A stretch of DNA of 36,997 bases from positions 1 through 36,997 of the forward strand of contig JAJCZP010000044.1 in the NCBI GenBank assembly GCA_029262315.1. The letters run 5' to 3'. Below, piece by piece: positions 28,407 to 34,924 of this stretch. The translations under genes were made by a program, and so were the position numbers. The notes under the pieces are model-generated. The model saw nothing but the letters and a program-made list of their open reading frames with translations, searched no databases and was not told the DNA's origin. This DNA is from Deltaproteobacteria bacterium (lineage in GTDB: Bacteria; Desulfobacterota; Binatia; UTPRO1). Numbering within the stretch: position 1 is the stretch's first letter; each line of letters begins with the position of its first letter.

Positions 28407-28424
28407 GCCGCCATGGACGACCAA
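28396..28424 (-). promoter_or_regulatory. Candidate uvrBC promoter
   Basis: On the minus strand TTGGTC (28419-28424), a 17-bp spacer and TATACT (28396-28401; 5/6 to TATAAT). The start point would fall at about 28389-28390, the first base of the uvrB GTG or one before it, giving a leaderless message. The lack of any Shine-Dalgarno upstream of uvrB agrees with this. Confidence 0.5.
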
Positions 28425-28438
28425 CGCGCGAGGATCGG

Positions 28439-28467
28439 TTGTCGGCCCCCTGGCTTTCTGGAATGAT
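28439..28467 (+). promoter_or_regulatory. Candidate promoter of the cupredoxin gene
   Basis: TTGTCG (28439-28444), a 17-bp spacer, AATGAT (28462-28467); each hexamer is 4/6 to consensus. Transcription would start near 28474, leaving about 27 nt that contain the ribosome-binding site GGGAGG before ATG 28501. Confidence 0.42.
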
Positions 28468-28500
28468 CGCCGCTCATTCGCGCAGCGGGAGGGAACATCG

Positions 28501-28893
28501 ATGGGCATGCGGAATCAGGCAGCGGTCGTGGCGAGCGTCATCGGATTGGTCCTCGCATTCGGCACGGGGCTCGCAGGGGCTGAGGAAGCGAGCGCGAAGC
28601 CGGATGTCGAAGTGACAATCGTCGCCGTACAGTACGAGGGCACCAAAGTCTGGGTCCCTGCCACCATCGCGGTCAGCGAGGGCGACCGCGTCAAGGTGAA
28701 CCTGATCAACAAGATCCCCACCGACCCGGCCCAGCACGGCTGGGCGATCGACGCCTTCAAGGTCGCCAAGGTCGTCAACCGGGGCGAGCCAACGTCGGTC
28801 GAATTCGTCGCCGACAAAGAAGGGGTGTTTCCGATCTACTGCCAGCTACACCCTGCGCACGTCGGCGGGCAGTTGATCGTTCTCGACGACTGA
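28501..28893 (+). CDS. Secreted cupredoxin-like protein
   Basis: A 130-residue protein with a signal peptide (about 1-27, cleavage near LAGAEE) and a single cupredoxin fold. Likely copper ligands are H79 (PAQHGW) and the C-terminal loop IYCQLHPAHVGGQLIV, with C114, H117 and H120. The usual C-x2-H-x2-M loop of small blue copper proteins has its axial Met replaced by His here (H120). The family relation is to plastocyanin/CuA-like domains; it probably carries or buffers copper or electrons in the periplasm. GGGAGG lies 7 nt before the ATG. The frame is open much further upstream (to 28009), but that part is antisense to uvrB and not coding. It is divergent from uvrB and convergent with the sigma-factor operon. 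No redox partner gene adjoins it. Confidence 0.88.
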   Translation: MGMRNQAAVVASVIGLVLAFGTGLAGAEEASAKPDVEVTIVAVQYEGTKVWVPATIAVSEGDRVKVNLINKIPTDPAQHGWAIDAFKVAKVVNRGEPTSVEFVADKEGVFPIYCQLHPAHVGGQLIVLDD

Positions 28894-28927
28894 TCGGCGG
28901 CGCCAGCCCTCACGCCCCCGGACCGCG

Positions 28928-29242
28928 TCACTCGTCACGCTGCAAACGGCGGCGCTCGTTCCGCGGAAGATCCTGGTACTCCTGATAGTTGGAGCGGAGC
29001 CGCTCCTTCTCGTTGGGAGGTAATTTCTGCCAGCGATCGTAGTTGCGCTCGACCTTTTGGCGAGTCTCAGGAGGCATCTTCTGGAAGCGCTCGTAGTTCC
29101 GACGCGCCTCGCCTCGCTCCTTGGCAGACATGTCGTCCCACTGCTGCGCGCCCGCCACCCCAACGACAACGATCGCCGGAGCGACCGCGAGCAGCAACGC
29201 CAACAGCCATCGCCTCAGCCCCCCCGCAAGGGCTGTCCTCAT
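28928..29242 (-). CDS. Small secreted or membrane-tethered protein with three 18-residue repeats (DUF3106-like)
   Basis: A 104-residue protein. An N-terminal hydrophobic segment (about 11-30, WLLALLLAVAPAIVVVGVA) ends at AGAQQ, which fits a signal peptide. The rest is charged and made of three tandem 18-residue units starting at N49, N67 and N85, each of the form NY-x2-(F/W/Y)-Q-x-(M/L)-P-x2-(T/E)-(R/K): NYERFQKMPPETRQKVER, NYDRWQKLPPNEKERLRS, NYQEYQDLPRNERRRLQR. This matches the DUF3106 pattern. Each unit is likely a helix pair. The ATG overlaps the stop of the anti-sigma gene (ATGA), so it belongs to the sigma/anti-sigma operon and may be the periplasmic sensor or effector of that system. 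That role is inferred from position only. Confidence 0.85.
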   Translation of the reverse strand: MRTALAGGLRRWLLALLLAVAPAIVVVGVAGAQQWDDMSAKERGEARRNYERFQKMPPETRQKVERNYDRWQKLPPNEKERLRSNYQEYQDLPRNERRRLQRDE

Positions 29243-29925
29243 GCCCACGCCGCACGTTCCCGGTCGAGGCATGGCCCACGGCCGATCCGATCTTGGTCGC
29301 CATCAGCTCGCACTGCCTCGAAGTGTTCCAACGTCTGCAGGCGATGCACAACCGGCAGACGGAGATAGAGTTCGGGGCGCTCCAGAAGATCGGGCGGAAG
29401 ATCCTCGGGCATGAGTTCGTCGGCGCCCCGTGCGTCAGCGACCGCGACCCTGGCAGCGCGTTGTGCCGCCGCAATCGCGCGGGGCGGCGACACAGCCATG
29501 GGGGCAGACACGGCGCTCGGAGCGGCGACCTCGACACTCTCCGTGCGCGACGGCGATACCGTACCGTGATTCAGCACGGAGCTGAGCGCCAGCGCCACCG
29601 CCGCGGCCGCGGCGAAGGCAACCGCCCAGCCGGGCGTCCCTGGCAGGCGCCGCCCGGTCGTGCGAGCGGATCCGGTATCGATCACGGAAGTTGCGGCCAT
29701 CCGATCCTGCAAGCGCTCCGCCAGATCGACCGAGGGCTCGATACGCGGCAGGGCCGTAAGCAAGGCCCCAACCTGCTCGATGCTCTGGATCTCGCGCCGA
29801 CACGACAAACAGGTCGCTATGTGCGTGACGACGACCTCGCGCGATTCTCCTGCAAGCTCATCGTCGACGTACGCGACGAGGTGCTCGGAGACCGCTGCAC
29901 ACGCCTCTCGCTTCGACTCGCTCAT
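29239..29925 (-). CDS. Zinc-finger transmembrane anti-sigma factor
   Basis: A 228-residue protein. The N-terminal cytoplasmic domain has the ZAS signature H35-x3-C39-x2-C42 (VTHIATCLSC), preceded by EHLVAYVDDELAGESR, the usual first helix of RsrA/ChrR-type anti-sigma domains. One membrane helix follows (about 99-118, GWAVAFAAAAAVALALSSVL). The remaining 110 residues are predicted periplasmic, Ala/Pro-rich at first, with an acidic segment later (ADELMPEDLPPDLLERPELY). It should hold the adjacent ECF sigma factor inactive and release it on an envelope or redox signal. Its ATG overlaps the sigma stop (ATGA) and its stop overlaps the repeat-protein start, so all three are coupled. Confidence 0.93.
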   Translation of the reverse strand: MSESKREACAAVSEHLVAYVDDELAGESREVVVTHIATCLSCRREIQSIEQVGALLTALPRIEPSVDLAERLQDRMAATSVIDTGSARTTGRRLPGTPGWAVAFAAAAAVALALSSVLNHGTVSPSRTESVEVAAPSAVSAPMAVSPPRAIAAAQRAARVAVADARGADELMPEDLPPDLLERPELYLRLPVVHRLQTLEHFEAVRADGDQDRIGRGPCLDRERAAWA

Positions 29926-30563
29926 AAGAACTCCGCCAAGGCCTTTCGCATACTGGCCGTTGCGCGAAAGACCAGACTCTTCACCGCGCTCTCGCTACAC
30001 TCGAGCGTTTCCGCCACATCCCGATACGACATCCCTTCCGTCCGACTCAGCAGCAACGCCGTCCGCTGATGCTCGGGCAACGCCGCCAACGCCTCTTGCA
30101 TTCTAGCCTCGAGCTCGCGACCGGCCAAGGTGCGCTCGCCCTCGCGTGCCGTGGCATCGGGGAGCTGGATCTCGGCACGCTCGCCGTCGTCAGGCTGCTC
30201 GTCCAGCGATCGAGAGGGAAAGCGGTGCTCAGGCCGGCGTGCCTCGTTCAGGCAGGCATTGCGTGCGATGCGATACAACCAGGTCGTGAACCGTGCCTGC
30301 GGCTCGTAGCGGGGCCCGGCCCGATAGACCTGAAGAAAGACGTCCTGCGTGAGTTCCTCGGCTCGATCACGCCTCCCGACGAATTGATATGCGAAGTTCA
30401 CGATCGCTCGGCTGTGTTTCTCGAACAGCGCACGAAATGCTGTTTCGTCTCCCGCGCGGACGCGCAGCATGAGCTGCACGTCCGGATCGCTTGTGGGTGG
30501 CTCCTTTGCTCGTTCCAATGGTTTCAACGCATTCGCCCCGCCAGAGTTGCGGGCGGCTACCAT
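29922..30563 (-). CDS. ECF-family RNA polymerase sigma factor (RpoE-like)
   Basis: A group 4 sigma factor of 213 residues from ATG 30563. Region 2 is about 40-110, with FAYQFVGRRDRAEELTQDVF for core binding and -10 melting and FTTWLYRIARNACLNEARR. A linker of about 45 residues joins it to region 4 (about 155-208), whose HTH is GMSYRDVAETLECSESAVKS. Regions 1 and 3 are absent, as usual for ECF sigmas. The first 30 or so residues are non-conserved, so a start inside them is possible; the frame is also open back to 30635. No strong ribosome-binding site helps. It is divergent from the histidine kinase. The downstream anti-sigma and repeat-protein genes are coupled to it. Such sigmas often autoregulate, but I could not assign its promoter. 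Confidence 0.94.
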   Translation of the reverse strand: MVAARNSGGANALKPLERAKEPPTSDPDVQLMLRVRAGDETAFRALFEKHSRAIVNFAYQFVGRRDRAEELTQDVFLQVYRAGPRYEPQARFTTWLYRIARNACLNEARRPEHRFPSRSLDEQPDDGERAEIQLPDATAREGERTLAGRELEARMQEALAALPEHQRTALLLSRTEGMSYRDVAETLECSESAVKSLVFRATASMRKALAEFL

Positions 30564-30676
30564 ATTCGGCGGCCGGCCACCACGCCCCCTGCCCCTCGGC
30601 CCGCACCACTCGGCCCGGCCCAGCGGACCGGGCAACGCTCTCTAGCTACTGCTTTTCCAAGTTGGTATGAGGACTT

Positions 30677-32260
30677 ATGAGTCAAGGCGTCGACCCCGAC
30701 GAAGGTCTCGCCGAACATCTGACGCGCATCGAAGGCTACATGCGCGGCTACGCGTTGCTGCGATTCCCCCGCGAGCGGAGCCCGCTCCGGGATGAACTCG
30801 CGAGCACGCTCGAGGATACCCTCGGCGACGCCATCACGGCCTGGGTGACTCAATTCGCCGAAGCATTCGCAATTCCCGCGCACCAGCACCCCTCCCTGAC
30901 CCAAGACGTCGGCGCCGCGCTCAAGCGCTGGATCGCCCATATCCGCGACCCCCAGAACTACGACACCTACGACGTCCTTCGCCAGCACGCCAGTCGCGGT
31001 TTCATCTCGAAATTCCCGGCGTCACGATTCATCTCGGGACAGATGAAAGTCTTCCAGCTCATGTCGAGCCACGTGCGCGCTCGCTACGCCCATGACCGCG
31101 ACCGCCGCTCGCAGCTTCTGTCGCTCCTGGCTCAGGAATTCGAGGAGCGCCTCCTGCACATCACGGATTTCTTCGTCGAAGCACGGGAGGAGCAACTTCG
31201 CGAGCAGGAGGCCACCTACCGACGCTCGATCGACAACGCGCCCGCGGCCATCCTCCGGATCGACTGGTACGAGGGGACGGTGCTGTCGGCAAACGTCGTC
31301 GCGGAGCAGCAACTCGGCTACGCCCCGGGCCACCTGCTCACCATGAAAGCATGGGACCTCCATCCCCCCCACGAGCGAGCCGCCGCCATGCGATTGCTCG
31401 ACGAGACACGCACCAAGGGAAACGCCAGCCGCGACGACCTCCATCACCAAACGCGCGATGGCCGGTCGGTGCCGCTCTTCATCAACGCTGGCGCGATCGA
31501 ATACGGCGATCAACGCCTCATCCAGCAGATCTGCGTCGACATCTCGGACCGCAAACGCCTCGAGGATCAGCTGATCCAATCGGAGAAAATGGCCGCGATC
31601 GGCCAGCTCGCGGCCGGCATCGCCCACGAGATCCGCAATCCGCTCGCGATCATCACCAACGCGCTCTACGATCTTTCCGAGATCGTCGATACCACCAACG
31701 GCGAGGTCAAAGAGGATCTACGGATCGCCACCGAGGAGATGGACCGCGTCCAGGCGATCATCAACAGCCTGCTCGAGTTCTCCCGCGAGTCCCGGTCCGA
31801 ACGTGAGCTCGTCGACGTCAACGACCTGGTACGCAAAACGTTGCAGCTGATGCAGAAATACCTGCAGAACAACGACGTGCATGTCGTGACCGACCTTCCG
31901 CAACTCGACCCCTGCCAGGCCAACGAGAACGCACTCCGGCAGATCTTTCTCAACCTGATCACCAACGCCGTGCAGGCCATGCCGCACGGCGGCGAGCTCC
32001 GTGTCCGCACCTCCCGTGCCACGGCCGACCGCATGCGGCTCGAGTTCAGCGACACCGGCATCGGCATTCCTGATCATCAGCTGAAAGACATCTTCAATCC
32101 ATTCTTCACGACCAAGTCGTCCGGGCAAGGGACCGGTCTCGGCCTCTCGGTGGTTCACTCGGTCGTCCGCCGCTATCACGGCGACATCCGGGTCCACAGC
32201 ACACCGAACGTCGGCACGACCTTCACGATCGACCTGCCGTGCGGGTGCGACGACCCGTGA
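30677..32260 (+). CDS. Soluble PAS-domain sensor histidine kinase
   Basis: A 527-residue kinase with no membrane segment, so it senses a cytoplasmic signal. The N-terminal all-helical domain (about 15-170) resembles the RsbR-N/sensor-globin-like class but I cannot name it firmly. A short coiled stretch (EEQLREQEATYRR) leads to a PAS domain (about 180-295; NAPAAILRID to QICVDISDRKR). The HisKA dimer has the phospho-acceptor H317 in AAGIAHEIRNPLAI. The ATPase domain has N430 (NLITNAVQAM), DTGIGI (459-464), F-box NPFFTTK and GTGLGL (485-490), all intact. The layout is NtrB/AtoS-like. GAGG lies 4 nt before the ATG. It overlaps the sigma-54 activator by 4 bp (GTGA) and surely phosphorylates it. 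Confidence 0.95.
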   Translation: MSQGVDPDEGLAEHLTRIEGYMRGYALLRFPRERSPLRDELASTLEDTLGDAITAWVTQFAEAFAIPAHQHPSLTQDVGAALKRWIAHIRDPQNYDTYDVLRQHASRGFISKFPASRFISGQMKVFQLMSSHVRARYAHDRDRRSQLLSLLAQEFEERLLHITDFFVEAREEQLREQEATYRRSIDNAPAAILRIDWYEGTVLSANVVAEQQLGYAPGHLLTMKAWDLHPPHERAAAMRLLDETRTKGNASRDDLHHQTRDGRSVPLFINAGAIEYGDQRLIQQICVDISDRKRLEDQLIQSEKMAAIGQLAAGIAHEIRNPLAIITNALYDLSEIVDTTNGEVKEDLRIATEEMDRVQAIINSLLEFSRESRSERELVDVNDLVRKTLQLMQKYLQNNDVHVVTDLPQLDPCQANENALRQIFLNLITNAVQAMPHGGELRVRTSRATADRMRLEFSDTGIGIPDHQLKDIFNPFFTTKSSGQGTGLGLSVVHSVVRRYHGDIRVHSTPNVGTTFTIDLPCGCDDP

Positions 32261-33651
32261 GCTCTCCCGTGCAGCACGCACGCATCCTGCTCGTCGAGGA
32301 TGAGATCAACATGGCGCGGACGCTCGCCAAAATCCTCGAGCGCAAGGGCTATCGCGTCGCGACGGCCAGCAACGGAGAAGAGGCCGTCGCACACCTGAAA
32401 ACGGAACGCCCCGACGTCATCGTCACCGACCTCAACATGCCCGTCATGGACGGCATGGCGCTCCTCCGACACCTGCGCGGCCCGGACGATTCGGACGACG
32501 GCACGCGCCGCCTCCTCACCCCACCAACAGTCGTACTGACCGGCCACGGCAGCACGCACGCCGCCGTCGAGGCCATGAAGATGGGTGCGTACGACTATCT
32601 CGTCAAGCCGTGCAACCCCGATGAGCTCCTGATGACCCTCGACCAAATCCTACGCGTCAGTCAGCTCGAACGGGAGAACGAGCGCCTGCGCGCCGAGGTT
32701 GCCCGGCACCAGGGCTTCGGCGAGATCATCGGCCACAGCGCCGCGATGCGCGAGGTCTACACGATGATCGCGGCCGTCGCTGGCAACGACTCGTCCATCC
32801 TCATCACCGGCGAGAGCGGCACGGGCAAAGAACTCGTGGCCCGGACCATTCACGACCGCAGCGCCCGCGCCGAGCAGCCCTTCGTCGCCATGAACTGCGG
32901 TGCCGTCTCCGATACCTTGCTCGACAGTCAACTCTTCGGTCACAAACGAGGCGCGTTCACAGGTGCGATCGCCGAGCACGACGGCGTCTTCCAAGCCGCC
33001 AACGGCGGCTCCCTTTTCCTCGACGAGATCGCCGAGATCCCGCTCGCGCTGCAACCGAAATTCCTGCGCGCGATTCAGGAGCGCGAGGTCGTGCCCCTCG
33101 GCACGCATAGGCCCGTCAGCGTCGACATCCGATTGATCGCCGTGACGAACCGAGACCTCGAACAGGAAGTCAGCGCCGGACGCTTCCGATCGGATCTCTT
33201 CTACCGCCTCAATGTCGTGCACCTCGAACTCCCGCCACTCCGGGAGCGCCGGGAAGACGTTCCCGCGCTGGCCCAGCACTATGTCGCGCGCTACGCCGAC
33301 GCCTTCAACGTCGAGCCCAAAATCATCGATCCGGAGGCCCTCGACCGACTGACCGGCTACGACTGGCCCGGGAACGTCCGCGAACTCCAAAACGTCATCG
33401 AGCGATGCTTCGCCCTGGCACCGGCCGCCCACATCGATCTGGCAAGCCTGCCGGCGAGTGTCCGGTCCGGCCCCCGTCCCACGAGCGGGATGGATTTCGG
33501 GGAGGAAGTGCCGTCGCTCGCCGCCATGGAGCGGGAGTTGATCGTGGCCGCCCTGCGGAAAAGCGCCGGCAACAAGAACCAGGCGGCACGCGCGCTGGGC
33601 ATCGATCGACAGCGCCTCTACCGGAAACTCGAAAAGTACGATCTCGCCTAG
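32257..33651 (+). CDS. Sigma-54-dependent response regulator (NtrC family)
   Basis: A 464-residue bacterial enhancer-binding protein. The receiver (about 8-125) has the acidic pair E14/D15, phospho-acceptor D58 (VIVTDLNMPVMDG), T95 and K117. It carries an insertion of about 14 residues before the fourth strand (GPDDSDDGTRRLL), which is unusual. The AAA+ domain shows Walker A GESGTGKE (185-192), the sigma-54 contact loop GAFTGA (232-237), Walker B GGSLFLDE (250-257) and GRFRSDLFYRLNV. A Fis-type HTH closes it (NKNQAARALGIDRQRLYRKL). The intact GAFTGA means it should activate sigma-54 promoters. I start it at GTG 32257, overlapping the kinase stop. The best candidate target is the promoter just downstream at 33795. 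Confidence 0.96.
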   Translation: MSSPVQHARILLVEDEINMARTLAKILERKGYRVATASNGEEAVAHLKTERPDVIVTDLNMPVMDGMALLRHLRGPDDSDDGTRRLLTPPTVVLTGHGSTHAAVEAMKMGAYDYLVKPCNPDELLMTLDQILRVSQLERENERLRAEVARHQGFGEIIGHSAAMREVYTMIAAVAGNDSSILITGESGTGKELVARTIHDRSARAEQPFVAMNCGAVSDTLLDSQLFGHKRGAFTGAIAEHDGVFQAANGGSLFLDEIAEIPLALQPKFLRAIQEREVVPLGTHRPVSVDIRLIAVTNRDLEQEVSAGRFRSDLFYRLNVVHLELPPLRERREDVPALAQHYVARYADAFNVEPKIIDPEALDRLTGYDWPGNVRELQNVIERCFALAPAAHIDLASLPASVRSGPRPTSGMDFGEEVPSLAAMERELIVAALRKSAGNKNQAARALGIDRQRLYRKLEKYDLA

Positions 33652-33673
33652 CCACCTGTTGCGGGGGCGGCAC

Positions 33674-33719
33674 CGTCCGGCCTTCCGCGGACGACGACCC
33701 AGGTGTCGCGCTTTGCGAC
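33674..33719. promoter_or_regulatory. Two inverted repeats, candidate enhancer sites
   Basis: CGTCCG-N8-CGGACG (33674-33693) and GTCGC-N5-GCGAC (33705-33719) are both perfect dyads in the 177-bp gap. Their centres lie about 137 and 109 bp upstream of the start predicted for the sigma-54 promoter, the usual place for activator binding. The first could instead be a terminator stem for the regulator gene, but no T-run follows. Confidence 0.4.
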
Positions 33720-33794
33720 CAGGGATGGTGGTGAAACGCACCCCTATTCCTCAATGGACCGCACGCACCTGCGCTGGCTCCAAGCGGGCAGTGC

Positions 33795-33810
33795 TGGCAC
33801 GAATCTCGCT
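33795..33810 (+). promoter_or_regulatory. Candidate sigma-54 promoter
   Basis: TGGCACG-AATC-TCGCT matches the -24/-12 consensus TGGCACG-N4-TTGCW at 11 of 12 positions and has the invariant GG-N10-GC. Transcription would start about 12 nt after the GC, near 33821, just before ATG 33829. It directly follows the gene of a sigma-54 activator. Confidence 0.65.
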
Positions 33811-33828
33811 CTGATTCCTACGGATCCT

Positions 33829-34200
33829 ATGGACACCTCCGCCCATATTCTGGTCGTTGCCAGCAATGAGAACTTCCGGACGACCCTGCGTCGAATTCTC
33901 TGCCGCTGTGGATACCAGACCCATACGGTCGCCTCGGGCGAGGATGCCGTCCAGGCGCTAGGGGAGCGCCCGTACGATCTCGTCCTCGCGGAGATGGCCC
34001 TACCCGGCATCTGCGGCCTGACCGTCCTCTGCAAGAGTCGGCAAGAAGGCCGGGAGGTTCCGTTCGTGCTCCTGACCGAGTGTCAGACCGAGCGAGCGCG
34101 CTGGGTCATGAGCGGGATGGAGGCCGTGCGCTGCCTCTCGCTGCCGCTGAACGTCGATCGTTTGAAGCACGTCGTTGCCGAGTCCATCACGGCCGCTTGA
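33829..34200 (+). CDS. Degenerate (pseudo-)receiver domain protein
   Basis: A 123-residue stand-alone domain with the fold signature of response-regulator receivers: first strand HILVVASN, helix FRTTLRRILCRCGY, strand YDLVLAEMALPGICG, strand VPFVLLTE. Key residues have changed. The phospho-acceptor Asp is Glu (E55 in VLAEMALPG), which often mimics phosphorylation. The acidic pair after strand 1 is S12/N13. The conserved Lys before Pro near the C-terminus is Leu (LSLPLN). The Thr of strand 4 is kept (T in LLTE). It therefore is unlikely to accept phosphate and may be locked in an active-like state or bind a partner. I chose ATG 33829 because it lies just after the predicted sigma-54 start point; an ATG at 33754 lies upstream of that promoter. 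No output domain is attached. Confidence 0.82.
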   Translation: MDTSAHILVVASNENFRTTLRRILCRCGYQTHTVASGEDAVQALGERPYDLVLAEMALPGICGLTVLCKSRQEGREVPFVLLTECQTERARWVMSGMEAVRCLSLPLNVDRLKHVVAESITAA

Positions 34201-34225
34201 TCACGGCGCAACGCCTGCGGGACGC

Positions 34226-34897
34226 TCACGACTGAGCGCGCTGCAGCACCACCAGCCGGATCGGCGCAGCTCGCCCTTCCTCGAGGACTCGACAGTCGAC
34301 GGCCGCCGACCGTAGGCGCTGCCGCCCACATGCCTGGTACAGTGGAAGGGTATCAGTCCGAAATCCGTCGGCCATGATGACGCGTCCGCCTGGGGCGAGC
34401 TGACGTTCGAAGAACGCCGCCAACTCGGCGAAACCCTCGCGTTCATAGGCCACCTCGGCCGCCAGGATCAGGTCGAAGCGTTCGTCCGTGGAGAGCCCAC
34501 GATAGTCCATACCGCGCAGGTCTCCCGACACGCCATTGGCATCCAGGCTAGCCTGCACGAACGCCAACGCAGGTTCCGCCATGTCGACGAAGGTGACCGC
34601 GGCACCCGCGACCGACGCCGCCACGCCGGGCAAGCCGAGGCCGCAGCCGATTTCGAGCACCCGAACGCCGGCGAGCGACAGGCGCCGGGTAGCGTACGCA
34701 GCTAGGACCCGCGCCCCAGTCCAGAGGTAGGCCCAGTACGGTGGCTCCGCCTCGCCACGCAACAGCGCGCCCCGATCGACCAATGTTTCGAGCTCTGGAA
34801 CGACGTAGAGGATGAGACTCCCCCCACCCAGCTCGATACGCTCCTGTACCGCCGGGAATCCCGCCAGCCGGGATGTGCATGAGGTCTGGTTTCTCAT
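34226..34897 (-). CDS. Class I SAM methyltransferase, protein-lysine methyltransferase-like
   Basis: A 223-residue Rossmann-fold methyltransferase. EPPYWAYLWTGARVLA (51-66) precedes motif I LEIGCGLGLPG (81-91), the acidic SAM ribose ligand is D105 (VTFVDM), and the post-motif sequence LAAEVAYERE contains E148-x2-Y151. The 'PYWAYLWPG' stretch and the (D/E)-x2-Y motif are hallmarks of the METTL20/METTL21-type lysine methyltransferases, whose bacterial members modify electron-transfer flavoprotein beta or ribosomal proteins; the substrate here is unknown. I start it at ATG 34897. The open frame further upstream to 35287 is antisense to uvrA and not coding. It converges on the pseudo-receiver gene with 25 bp between stops. 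Confidence 0.87.
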   Translation of the reverse strand: MRNQTSCTSRLAGFPAVQERIELGGGSLILYVVPELETLVDRGALLRGEAEPPYWAYLWTGARVLAAYATRRLSLAGVRVLEIGCGLGLPGVAASVAGAAVTFVDMAEPALAFVQASLDANGVSGDLRGMDYRGLSTDERFDLILAAEVAYEREGFAELAAFFERQLAPGGRVIMADGFRTDTLPLYQACGRQRLRSAAVDCRVLEEGRAAPIRLVVLQRAQS

Positions 34898-34903
34898 TAT
34901 AGT
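34896..34903. promoter_or_regulatory. AT-rich spot with overlapping -10-like hexamers between divergent genes
   Basis: The minus strand reads TATAATG, in which a perfect -10 hexamer (34896-34901) runs into the methyltransferase ATG; the plus strand reads TATAGT (34898-34903), suitably placed for a uvrA start near 34910. No convincing -35 was found for either, and the minus-strand hexamer cannot serve the ATG it overlaps. The plus-strand use is the more plausible. Confidence 0.28.
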
Positions 34904-34924
34904 GGCCCGTTCACCCAGCATCTC

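Noticed and set aside
28461-28476. TGGAATG-ATCG-CCGCT as a sigma-54 promoter of the cupredoxin gene
   Set aside because: It keeps GG-N10-GC but matches the consensus poorly elsewhere; the sigma-70 candidate at 28439-28467 fits better.
30564-30676. ECF-type autoregulatory promoter (GGAAAA-N16-GTT on the minus strand)
   Set aside because: Too few fixed positions to distinguish it from chance; this divergent gap otherwise shows nothing I can name beyond the kinase ribosome-binding site.
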